Of a stretch of DNA of 64,000 bases, positions 1-10,503 are shown piece after piece. The stretch is from assembly GCA_006538405.1 (NCBI GenBank), contig BJKQ01000005.1, positions 310,001 to 374,000 of the forward strand, written 5' to 3'. Below the pieces are notes generated by a model that did no database searches, was not told where the DNA came from, and worked only from the letters and a program-made list of their open reading frames with translations. Source of the stretch: Hansfordia pulvinata (taxonomy: Eukaryota > Ascomycota > Sordariomycetes > Xylariales). A program made the position numbers and the translations under genes. Position 1 is the first letter of the stretch. Each line of letters begins with the position of its first letter.

Positions 1-880
1 GAGAAGCTCAACGCGACGGGCGACGGCCTCATGGCCTTTGAGATCCCCGCAGGCCTGCCGGCGGGCAACTGGCTGTTCCGGGCCGAGCTGCTGGCGCTGC
101 ACAACGCGCGCATCGGCGACCCACAGTTCTACGTGGGCTGCGCGCAGGTCTATGTCGACAACGACAACGACGACGACGACGACGACGCCACCGCCGGCAG
201 CCTCGACGTCCCGGCCGACCGCCTCGTCAGCATCCCCGGGCACGTCCGCAAGTCCGACCCGGGCCTGACCTTTGACGTCTACGACCCCGTCTGGCCGTAC
301 CCGATGCCCGGCCCGGAGGTCTGGGTCCCCAAGTCCCCCTCCTCCTCTCCTCCTCCTCCTCCTCCTCCTCCTCCTCCTCCTCCTCGTCTTCCTCGTCTTC
401 CTCATCCTCCTCTGGCAAAGCAGCAGCAGCAGCCATCCCCCAGGGCGCCGGCTCCTCGGCCCCTCCCCCCGACGCCCTCATCCTCAACGGCAACTGGGCC
501 GGCCTCGAGGTGCCCGCGTACACGACCAAGCGAGGGTGCTGGGCGGCGGCGGACGACTGCTGGGCGCAGGCGGAGCGGTGCTACGCGGCGGCGCCGCCCA
601 CGGGCAACGCCAACTGCTACGTGTGGGAGGCCAAGTGCGACGGGATCAACGACGACTGCGGGTCCGCGGAGGGGGACGCCGTCGAGGGCCCGCCCGACAG
701 GGGGCAGAAGCTGCGGGACGCGACGCCGGCCGCGCCGACGCGGGTCCCCCGGCCCGTCAACGTCGGGGCCGGGGGCTGTCGGGGAAGAGCAAGAGGGGGG
801 CGGGGGCGGGGTTGGACGCCGCCGCCGGGGGACTGCGTTGGGATGGCGAGGCGGTCGCGAGGATGTACCGTGGCTGGTGA
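1..880 (+). CDS. AA9 lytic polysaccharide monooxygenase, 3' part, frame broken
   Basis: The gene enters from the left edge with no start codon in view. The first ~110 codons are the end of an AA9 (former GH61) catalytic domain: a strand rich in L/R/A, then His-x7-Gln-Phe-Tyr-x2-Cys-Ala-Gln. This is the second-sphere His/Gln plus the axial copper Tyr and a disulfide Cys of AA9 enzymes, which oxidatively cleave cellulose outside the cell. An Asp-rich insertion follows (about 151-187). The reading frame then jumps in the TCC-rich stretch near 335-360. One base appears missing: the third forward frame gives a poly-Ser linker, Ala/Gly/Pro spacer and a Cys-rich module (about 490-690, six Cys with Trp and Tyr) that I recall as a C-terminal extension in some AA9 proteins. 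A second one-base shift near 770-782 would end the protein at 880; staying in frame ends at 971 with an unnatural Arg/Gly tail. Family assignment is firm; the 3' end is uncertain. Confidence 0.8.
337..415 (+). repeat. (TCC)n microsatellite in AA9 linker
   Basis: Near-perfect TCC triplets interrupted by TCG/TCT. In the frame of the downstream Cys-rich module they encode a run of about 20 serines, a typical flexible linker. In the frame of the catalytic domain they encode proline. The frame of the gene changes at or just before this repeat. Confidence 0.85.
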
Positions 881-971
881 CGGTGACTGCGGCTTGGATG
901 GATGGGAGAGGGTCGAACGGGAGAGCTGGGGGGAAATAAAGGGGAGAGGGTCGGAGGGAAATGGGAGCTAA

Positions 972-2405
972 GCTGGGCCGGGCTTCCTATGTCTTGTATT
1001 CGTTATGGCGGGCGTGTCCGCGAACCCCGGGGGGTGGGGGGTGTTCGCTTCCATCAGCAAATCTTCTCCCCGGTCTACGTCTTGTTCTGTGGTTTCGAGT
1101 CTGGAATTGGTTCTTTGTCTGGAAGCAAGTGATGCAGGCAAGCCATCATGGTGGACCTAAGCTATCGGTCTGTATCATTGATGCTGTTGAGCGGCAACAT
1201 GGATTCATTTGGAGCTTTTTGAATTTTTGCTTACATCTCCATGTAATGAGGCAACTATCCTGAGGTCCGGTAAGTAACCAGGTTAAGGTACGGGCAGTTT
1301 CTAGAGGTACATTACATATATGCAACTGGAGGTAACCTTGGAAGGAGGTTACCATGTTCCACGCCCTAGCCACATCCGTGTACCAGTTAACTGCAACAAC
1401 GATGGTGATGTGTGACATCGCATTCGAAGTGTGGCGGTCGTTCTTGCCCACTGGCTCTCCCGAAATGGTTGGGAGGAAGCCACGCGGAACGTTAGATGTA
1501 TTGGATCGGACACGGAATGAACACCCTAAAGTAAGTGTACATGTAGGTAGGTACTTACTTACCTGTAGGCACTGGTCAGATCCATGAGACGAAGCTCCGA
1601 CTGAATGTCTCCCCTTACACCATTCCGAGCCCTTCTACCGCTCCCATCCATGTCCACGCTCAATTCCGCCGCTTCCCACGTGGACTGCCCGCAGGAACCT
1701 ACCTTCGATCCCCTGTGGCGATACACGGCACTGCTACAGGAATGGAAGACACTTGCCTGCCCACGTTACTTGGCTCACGATAGAGTTCGACCCGACACGC
1801 TGCACCCGCTCTAACATCCACAGCCCGTGATGGCCCTAAGAATCTCTGCTCGTCGCTAATTTCTTCCCCTCGCAGCCCTTCTTTTATTTATAAGGTGCAC
1901 TCTAAGCCACGGGGACTTTACAGAAGCAGCACTAAAGATGCGGTAACGCGGCGTTATGTCTCTATTGTGCGCAGTCGAAACCCGCCCGACGAGCCGGAAC
2001 CGAGTCGGCGATGCGGCCTCGCCGATCCCTCGCGCTCTTAGCTCAACTCGCCGTTCGGAACACCGCGCTTCTGCTTGACTCGGGCAGGGACAATAAATAG
2101 GTTGAGGATCGACCCAGCCGAGGACTCCGACCGAATCCGTGGCACCGGCAGGACGCTGGGGGCAAATATTACAAAAGTCAGCCAAATGCGCCCGGGCATA
2201 TCAAATAATACACAATCGTCGGTTGTTTGCAGTGTTCTTTGGTTGCATTGCAGGATTATTTGGAATTCGAGGCTCTCTTGTCACTACATAAGGTACCTAC
2301 ATTTGCCGTTTTCTTCGATCCCAACGTCTGTCGCTGCATACTAATCTTGACACAAGACACACCACAACAAACACGCACGTACGCACAAACGCACAAACGC
2401 ACACA
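972..2405. other. Intergenic, no gene seen
   Basis: No reading frame has coding character. The segment holds short AGGTAGGTA-type words (about 1540-1565). A block at about 1830-2240 is richer in A/T at its ends and carries, on the minus strand, a TATAAATAAAAG box; it could be an old LTR remnant, but I find no terminal repeats. Confidence 0.6.
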
Positions 2406-3351
2406 ATGATACGCAGAAGCGCCCGCGTCAAGACGCCCGACGGCATCGACTGGTACTACGAGCAGGAGGGGTCCGGCCCGCAACACGTTGTAGTGGTCCC
2501 TTGCGGCCTGGGCGACTGTGGCGAGTCAGACCGCCTGCGCGCCCTCGTCGCCGCCACCGGCGACTTCACCGTCACCACCTTTGACATGCCGGGCTTTTCG
2601 CGCACCTCGGCGCCGCCCGAGGCCTACGAAGCTGTCTCAGCGCCCACGTTGGCCGCGCAGATTGCTAGCCTGCTCGACGTCCTGCTGGGCCCCGCGACTT
2701 CGTCCGATACAGCCGGCAGCGGAAGTGATGAAGCGGACGACAACCGAGTCACCATCTTCGGCGCCAGCTCCGGGGGCACCGCCGCCCTCGCCCTGGCCGC
2801 CCTGCACCCGGCGCGCGTCCGCAATGCCATGCCCCACGAGGTGCCTTTGGGCGAATACCCGTGGATCAAGCAGATGGTCGAGGCGGCCGGCCACGACGAC
2901 AAGGTCCTGTCCGATGCGGTTGCCGCGGGGCTCGAGGCCAGCTTCCCATCCGAATGGCCCGCCTGGGTCGGCCTTGGGGAGGACTACCTCGCCCGCGTGC
3001 GGCCCAACTACGCGCGCTGGGCTCGCTGCTACGACACCAACTTAATCCCCACGACGCAGCCGCTGGTCGCCCACGAGCAGCTGCTGCGGCACGGACGCCT
3101 GCAGTCACAGAGGGGGGAGGGTCCGAGCAGGGGCAGCGCAAGGGGCAGGGGGGTACAACGCAGCAGCTGCTGCCGCCGATCGACTGGACCGTGGGCGCAG
3201 ACTCGCCCGCCGGCCTCTTCATCGACAACATCGTTGCCGCTGCCGCCGCTGGCATCCCGTCTCCACCCTCCCCGGTTCTCATTTCGCCCCAGTGTCCCAA
3301 CCCGAGGCCGTGGCTGAACACATCATCAAGACGGCCAAGAGGTACTTGTGA
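2406..3351 (+). CDS. Alpha/beta hydrolase, zearalenone-lactonase (ZHD101)-like; two frame breaks
   Basis: An intronless gene for an alpha/beta hydrolase of about 315 residues. Its organisation matches the fungal lactonase ZHD101 of Clonostachys along its whole length: an N-terminal TPDGIDWYYEQEGSGP block, a TTFDMPG strand, the nucleophile elbow GASSGG (Ser121), the acid in RNAMPHE (Glu145), an IDWTVGA block (about 3178-3200) and the catalytic His in LPGSHF (codon 3280-3282). That enzyme opens the macrolactone of zearalenone; substrate here is inferred only. The frame is open to about 3090, moves to the second frame by 3165 (two G6 runs lie between, at 3111-3116 and 3148-3153), and moves again at CCC 3256-3258, where one more C restores the ending with stop TGA 3349-3351. 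Adding two bases makes the length divisible by three. Read literally, the product would lose the catalytic His. A (CA)-rich leader precedes the ATG. Confidence 0.82.
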
Positions 3352-4350
3352 CGGGCTGCGGTTCTTCGCGTGGTCGATGGCCCGTTGCTTGGTGCTCCGA
3401 GAGAAGCACTCATATATTCTGGCTTGCAATGCCCAACATGGGCCCGGAAGGGTCGGCAGCTCTGTTATATGTATATTCGCTCGGCCTGCGTCCGACATAC
3501 ACCATCGTAGAGTCAAATGTATTGTGAGCACCGTTTATGCCAGACCTTGCTGGACAGTCATGGCTCCTCAGTCATCGTTGCCGTGTCTGTCAGCCGCCCC
3601 ATCCACGACCGTGCTTGCAGCATATCGTTATACACGACTTGGCAGCAACAGCTGTGCCTTTGTCCGCCGTCGAGCGTCTTGTCCAAGGAACGCCGACAGC
3701 CATAGTCCGGCATACATGCGGAAGCGATGTCCAAACAAGAAACAGCAAGATTGACGGGTGGTAAGATTTTGAGTACGAGTAGGACTTATTAAAGTGGCAT
3801 CTCAACAGTCGGGGCATGAGAGGATTCACTGATAAGAGATGTGGTGCCCAGCCAATGACATCGTGACTACCCAAGGGGCGAGAGACAGGGCTCCAGGTGG
3901 CGATTCAGCCGCTACCATAATGCTGATGTTTTCATCCAGCTGATGGCGACTCACTGTCTTCAGCTGTTGTTCTGGCCAGCTATTTAGAGCCTCGCGAGGA
4001 AAAGCAGGTGATGTTCTGTGATCATTTGGGGCAAATTGGGTTACAGGAAAGGTAGTGCGACCGAAAAGCGGCATTTCCTGTACATGAGGCTGAGTGAGCA
4101 AGGAACGCGACCAAGCAGCGGCCACATGGATGTATTTGTCTCGCTATGAAAGATGCCTGTAGATTGATTCGAGGCCTGCAGCCTCTCGTTCCATGCTTTT
4201 AAAAGCCTTGAAGAAGCCCGGCACTTTACGTCCGGGACGATCAGCCTGAATCTGCGTACAACAACATCAAATCAACTCTAAGCTCTTCCTCTCAGCCAAT
4301 TCACGCTGTGTCACGAGATCTCGTCCAGAAACCCCATAACACTTTGCATC
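3352..4350. other. Intergenic spacer with putative promoter of the small secreted gene
   Basis: No credible coding frame. A TTTTAAAAG TATA-like box lies at about 4197-4205, some 150 bp before the next ATG, followed by a C/T/A-rich leader (4255-4350) typical of expressed fungal genes. Confidence 0.5.
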
Positions 4351-4638
4351 ATGGTTTCCATTAAATTCCTTGCCTTGTCGTCCATCACTGCATGCCTCGC
4401 CGCCGCCGACTGGCGCGTTACTTTCTACGGTCGGGATAAGCAAGTTTTCCGAAAATTCGGTTCGAACGAAGCCGATACATCGACGCGAGGTGATTTCGTC
4501 AATGGGGATGAGTATTTTGTGTTTTGGTCGGACGAGGGGGAGAAGTTTGCGGTAAACAGCTTAGAATGGTCAAGCAGCGACACGCTAGAATACGTCCCCA
4601 GGCATATCATGAACTGGCACATCAAGAAGAAGCAATAA
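4351..4638 (+). CDS. Small secreted protein, unknown function
   Basis: A 95-residue intronless gene. Residues 1-19 form a clear signal peptide (Lys5, hydrophobic core, small residues before Asp20). The mature ~76 residues are rich in Asp, Glu, Ser, Phe, Trp and Tyr, with a basic HIKKKQ end and no cysteine. It therefore differs from the common Cys-rich effector type. The ATG sits in a good context after a pyrimidine-rich leader and a TATA-like box. I do not recognise a family. Its length, secretion signal and isolation in a gene-poor stretch fit an effector candidate or a small extracellular protein, but the sequence gives no function. Confidence 0.6.
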   Translation: MVSIKFLALSSITACLAAADWRVTFYGRDKQVFRKFGSNEADTSTRGDFVNGDEYFVFWSDEGEKFAVNSLEWSSSDTLEYVPRHIMNWHIKKKQ

Positions 4639-5639
4639 GAAAAAGAAAGTGAGGAAGGAAGAAAAGACAAGGAGAGCACGAGAGGTCCCATTCATAGTTA
4701 GCCTAATCGTGTGCGAGGCGTATGCGGACTCCCCACGAATACACCTCGAGCCTCGGGGCCTCCACGAGACGTTGAGGTCCAAAGTTCAGTCCTTATCCGT
4801 TGCATCCCCATACTGCCTCCTTGACTCTGCTATTCCTGATCGCGACTGCCACCGTGCGAATGAAAAATACGTTCACTTAAATAAAAGCAACCCTTGATTG
4901 AGTGGTTCGTTCATTGGCAATAAAGGGCCGTGACTTAATCGAAGAGCCTTAAATCCTGTTAAGCCGGGCAAGGAACTAGAAATCGCAAGCCAGTGTAAAC
5001 ATCGATTAGGTGGAGTCAGGGCAGTGTCGATCCGCCGTGACTGCGGCGTCTACGAGTACTGTAGCGGCCGAGCTGTCTGCCCGGCGGCGGAGAATGATAT
5101 GGAGGCCGATCGACTTTTAAGTACCCCCCCTCCCCCCCGGGCCAGGCCTGAGGCAGGATTGCATGCTCGCAGTACCAGCGGGCAAGCCTTGTTATTAACT
5201 ACCTGCCATACGCGCATAGGACTGGTGCTGTCACGCATGGCCGTCCCGTCTTCTTTGTGTCCTGTAACACAGCATTAAACACCTCCGGCTCACCATTACC
5301 CATGGGCACCCTCGTGAGCAGAGGATACGTGTACTGGACAAATACCTGCCCACGGGATAACGGGCGTTCGGATTCTACCCATCTTGGAATTACGACCTAG
5401 ATATCTAGGTAGGTGCTTCTTCACTCGGCCGTGTCTCGTATTGCGAACCGGTCTGGCTCCTTCGATTAGGGATGACTTGCTTATGCGGCAAAGCGAATGG
5501 AACCTTTTTCTTTGATTTTGTAGATTTTTTTTCTTTTACTTGTTGAAACGCGACAGATACCGACCGATTTGGCTCCCTACATAAAAGGATGGACAGGCGA
5601 CTGCAGCATTGGTGTTGTCGGTGATGAATCGACAGTCGC

Positions 5640-6100
5640 CCACTCGTGCGAGTTGTGGTCTCGAGTACGGTACCGGTACTCGTAGATGATGAGTGATAGC
5701 CTTCCAGCACGAGTGCTCGTACGAGCAGACTGGGCCCAGACTGGGGCCTGTTTTATTATTAGACCGCGAGCAAGGATCGGCCCCGGGCACTTTGGCTCAT
5801 CATCAGTGTGGACTCGGGCGGCCTTAGGTGATTACCGTCCACGGCCGCCAAGCCTGGCTTGGGAGTCAGAGTACGAGTACCGTACCTGCGTACGAGTAGC
5901 GCAGGGACGCTCAGGTATAAGTACGAGTACTCGCGGATCGCCAGCTTTTCCTCAAGGGTGGCAGGGTGAGTACGAGTAGGGGTCGCTTGCTTTCTTTTCC
6001 TTCTGGTCCTTTGCTCCTTGTATTTCTTCTCTTGGGCTCTGCCTAGGATGCCTTCAAGGATACGCGGACGGCCAATGGTCGCAGTACGAGTACTCGTGGC
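5640..6100. repeat. Cluster of GTACGAGTAC-type words
   Basis: Exact GTACGAGTAC decamers stand at 5871-5880, 5921-5930 and 6084-6093, with near copies at about 5664-5686 and 5969-5978. Several extend into the palindrome TACGAGTACTCGTA. The same word recurs at 29153, 30876, 39224 (reverse complement) and 59432. Confidence 0.75.
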
Positions 6101-6534
6101 TTCGTTAGAATATCAACTACTTGCAAAGTTCCGGTGCGGCTAGCAGCGCTTGTCACGGTGGTGGGGTTTCTAGGTAGCTAGCAGATCGCAGGGCCTGGCA
6201 GAGACAGAAAAAGGGAAGCGACGAGAGGAGGACAAGCCCCGTCCCCAACCTGGAGCCGGTAGCCAATCACGAAGTGCGGCGGTGTCGAGGCATCGAGCAT
6301 TGGCTTGAAAGATGGATGGTCCGGTGTCTTGTCGAGTGCGACACGGCCACGCGCCATGGTTGTAATGGGCATGGCCCGGCCGGGTTCGACCCTGACGGAC
6401 CTGGAGACGAGGAGATAGGCCAGTCTGGTCATCGTACGTGCTTAAACTGTGCAAGGTTAGGTCGCGTTGGAGGCGCCGCTGAGGCTTGGAAATGAAGCGA
6501 AGCAAACAAATAGCGGCCGACTTGTCAGCGAGAG

Positions 6535-6670
6535 CCTACCTACCTACCTAAGGTAACATACGAGTATGAATACTCGTTAGGTAGGTATGTACATGTAGCC
6601 AGTACTGAGGTAAGTTCTCAGTATCTACCTACTCGTACCTCACATATCTCTGTAAGGTATGGACTCGCGT
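6535..6670. repeat. TACCTACCTACCTA / TAGGTAGGTA tandem patch
   Basis: Short tandem runs of TACC and TAGG units alternate with CGAGTAT words. Similar patches are at 1540-1565, 13425-13450, 29335-29360, 48110-48260 and 58085-58120, always outside coding exons. Confidence 0.65.
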
Positions 6671-9116
6671 TGATCAGATACCAACCTTAGGTAAATGCAA
6701 AGGTCCTCACGTCCTCTATCATCATGGATGTATCGCGGCTAGGTTTCGGTAGGTACAGGCATCTCAAGAGGTGGGCAGACTGGTCTAATACACACATCAC
6801 AAGTATCCAATCTTTACCGTGGACCAGATCAGCCGGAGCTTGTACTCGAGCTATCATCCCTTCATAGAGCCAGCCATGGAACAGCGAAAGCCGAAAGGGC
6901 GCACTGGGCGACAGAGCAACGAAGGACGAGGAGCGAGTACTCTTGTGCGGATCATAACCCAACACCTCTGCGAACACTCTACCGTCTTGCTCGTGTGTGC
7001 GAGTACCCGTACGTGGACGGGGTCGCGGCCCAGTTTTCTCCATCAGCTTCTCGCCCATGCCCGCGCCACGATGCCTGGTTGCATTGGGGGCGGCCGTGGA
7101 TCTTCAACAGCCCCCGAATACGCGCCGTGCCGTGTCCAACGTTTATTCGAGGACGCGGACCCCGGCTGTTATTTGTGCAACTTCTCAGAGCGCACTCGGA
7201 CCTGCGACAACTGCAAGGGTCTGGATCTGTCAAGATTGGGACAGGAGGGTCGATCAAGACTAGACTCGAAGAGCCCAGCGGTTGACTCAATGGATGTGTC
7301 CAGTCACTGCCCGTGCCCATCATCGGTGCAAGTGATGTCCAGGTCTGGAGATGGGCCTAGATACCTTAGGTACCTATCCACGAATAGGGACTCGTACTGC
7401 CCACTGGCGTTGTTTATTCTACATACATGTTGGCTAGGCGTACGCGTACGAGTGAAGGTACATGAATCCATGTACATTAGGTAGGCATCTCTTTTTCCAT
7501 GGTGAGTGCCCAGTGTATTCTTCGGACCACCAATCCCCAACCCCCGAATCGCCTACCATTCAACTTGGCTGCGAGTTCTGGTTCGCTGGATTGGAAAGGA
7601 CATCCAGCTGCTCCGGACACGGCCACGGCCGGTAAGAATGGGCGTGAAGTAATGGAGGTGGATGAAAATGACCGTCAGCATCGATTTGTACGGCTACTCG
7701 TACACCATCCACGGTGTCAGGCTACATGTGCCTTGAGTACCGCCAATTTCGGTCCTGTGTTCGTCGATCGACTCCCAAGATACATGTCCTCGATACCTGT
7801 ACTCGGAGGCCCACCCACATACTCGTATGTACCTATATTTCGAATCTTTCAACTGGAAAGGAATCTCTGCCTCTGGAGATGTCATCCTCACCGACAAAGA
7901 CTAGGTAGGTTGGGAGGCGCTTTCAAGAACGGGAAAAGTCTCTCCCCTCAACCAGACTTTGATAACGAGGCCCGGAACACACCTACACCCGGACATCATT
8001 CAAGTAATTAAGCTGCTCGAAGCAGTAGCAGGTGTGATTCCAAGCACGTGTATCTTTCTCTGAGCTCGCCTTATCGGTTGTTCCCAGCGCCATTTTAACG
8101 AGTATATGGACTCCTACGCACAGATCCATGAGACGTGAAGTTCGACTTGATCAGACCGCCACATGGACCAGTTAAGCCACTCGCGATTATCAAGCACATT
8201 ATGTACCTCAGGTATGATTTCACATATTTCTCTGTTTCGACCAGGGCAAGAACCGGGCAATGTCCAAGCTGGCGAATATGATGGACGTGCCCGTAGATTA
8301 GTGCGAGTAGACTACGGGTACCTTGGATGCCCACGAGTATTTGATGTACCTACTTGGTGTCTACCAAGATATTCGTAAGTACCGCCGACTTCAATCTCAT
8401 CAGCCTAATCCAATCCAACCCCATCCCACGTATCCGCCGCCCGGCCTTCCAGATCCTCCCACAAGGAACATGGATGTATCTCATGTACCTACATACCTAA
8501 CTTATATCTGTCTACACGGGCTGCCGGCGAATGTGCCCTGAACCGGTACCTCAGGTGCCGACCTTCCACCTTTCAGGGAGTTCCCTCCATTTGATTGGAT
8601 GGGCTGCTCCAGCTGTCGCACAGGTCCAGGTATGGATAACCTAAGTGTACCTATGTAGAGTCTGGTACATGCGGTGCTGGTGGGTTCAGCGCCTTAGGTA
8701 CCTGGCACCCTGGCAGCCCTGTAGGCTCCATGCACTGCACAGCCTGAAGCCCTTGCCAGTGTGTCCACCTGTCGTCCACACCCGCCGCCCCAGTCAGTCG
8801 CTGCCGCACATCGACACACACCTCACATTGCACGCACACCCTCACACACCCATCCCGTTTCGACACCCACGCCGCTCACACCTCTTGAGATATTGACGTA
8901 TAGAACACCATTACACCGGCTCCGGCTCTTGTGAAGACTTCACCCTCTGACGCGCCCGCCCACTCGCCTGCTCTCCTACGCTGCCGGGTACCCGACCCCG
9001 ACACCTTCTCCGGCCCGCCTCTTCCGTCTGCCCGCCTGCCCACGATCGCCTCGACGTCTACGATTGACGCCGGGGACATCTTGTCCCCTCTGCCCTCCCC
9101 GCCGCTACTGCCGTTC

Positions 9117-9118
<2 letters not shown>

Positions 9119-9174
<56 letters not shown>

Positions 9175-9176
9175 TC
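9119..9176 (+). repeat. (GTC)n microsatellite upstream of the FAR1-like gene
   Basis: About 18 uninterrupted GTC triplets followed by a short imperfect run to about 9187. It lies roughly 380 bp before the chosen ATG of the FAR1-like gene, so it is in the promoter or 5' UTR. Long open frames crossing it on both strands are products of the repeat. Confidence 0.9.
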
Positions 9177-9551
9177 GTCGTCGTCTCGGCCGCCGCTGCG
9201 GAAGTCCTCCCCTTGACCCGTGCCGTACCGAGCCCGCGTCTGTTAGGCTTCGTCCTGGGCCCAGCCACGCCACATTTGGCCGCGCCACCCCCGTTTCTCC
9301 CCCACGCACATCTGTCTTCTCAGCACCGTGGATCACGACAACCCACGGCCACGCCTCGGCCTCTCTTCCTGCCTTGCATCCGGTAGCCTCGTCACTTGCT
9401 TCAAGCTGGCCGACCTCCCCGACTCCCCTCCCGATCTTGTCGCCGCGGTGTGATCGCCTCTGTCGCCCCGTCGTCTCGACCGCTCGCCGCACACACCCTC
9501 GCTCCTTTCGTTGCTGGCGCTCGCCCATATCTCCAGTCTGCGCCCGAAGCC

Positions 9552-9920
9552 ATGTCGGCCCTGGGGCAGCCTGGGTCTGGCTCGCACTCCCATTCGGCCC
9601 TGAACTTTCCACAGGTTAATAGCGTGGGCAGGCGTCCGTATCAACCCTCCCACTCTCACACCCACTCGGTCACGCCCCCCAAGACCTCTACAACTCCTCA
9701 ACAGCACCACTCGCCTTACCAGCCGCATCAGTATGGCCCTCCGCACCAGCAGCAACCCGCTCAGAATCACTTCCCCCATCACATATATTCTCCCTCACCG
9801 GTTCATGCTGTCCCGAATATCCAGAACGCACCGGCCGCTCCTCAGAGGCACCCACCCCCGCAAGCGGCACAGCATCCGCAACATCCACAACATAGCCATG
9901 CCGCTGTTCAAGCTGCACGT

Positions 9921-9964
<44 letters not shown>

Positions 9965-10412
9965 TGCCCAACAGCAGCAGCAGCATGTCCAGCAACAACA
10001 GCAGCAGCACGTCCAGCAGCAGCATGTTCACCAGCAACAACATGTCCACCAGCAGCCACCACCACCCCCACACGCCCAGCAGCACCCGCACCCATCGCAG
10101 CAGCAACAACATGCTCAGCAAGCGCAGCAACAGCAGGCACAGCCCCATGCGCACCATCCCGGGCATCAGCATCAGCATCAGCAGGCACAACAGCCGCCAC
10201 CAGCTCCAACCCAAGCGCTACATCCTCACCAGCGCAGCTCCCAACAAAAGCGTGGCGTCCCGCCAATGGCATACTTGCAACAGGCAATGAATCAGCAACC
10301 CGTTCAGCAGCAGGTATCGCAGCACGTTCCGCATCAGGCCCAACAACAGGTTCCGCAAACCGTGCAGCAGATACAACAGCTGCCTCACATCCAGTCAATT
10401 CAGCAACATCGG

Positions 10413-10503
<91 letters not shown>

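Larger units (their letters stand above)
4639..9118. other. Long motif-rich intergenic region
   Basis: Several open frames of 100-220 codons occur (for example 6819-7484 and 7499-8011), but none shows a domain, a credible start or amino-acid composition of a real protein. The region is dense in two dispersed words: GTACGAGTAC and its variants, and AGGTAGGTA/TACCTACCT tandems. A (CA)-rich patch lies at 8770-8870, leading into the FAR1-like gene. Confidence 0.6.

Noticed and set aside
2406..3351. Explaining the hydrolase frame breaks by introns
   Set aside because: No GT-AG pair of plausible length gives the needed phase at 3090-3165, and the second break lies within two codons (3251-3258).
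6819..7484. 221-codon plus-strand open frame
   Set aside because: No protein-like composition, no domain, overlapping open frames in several other registers, and it runs through spacer words.
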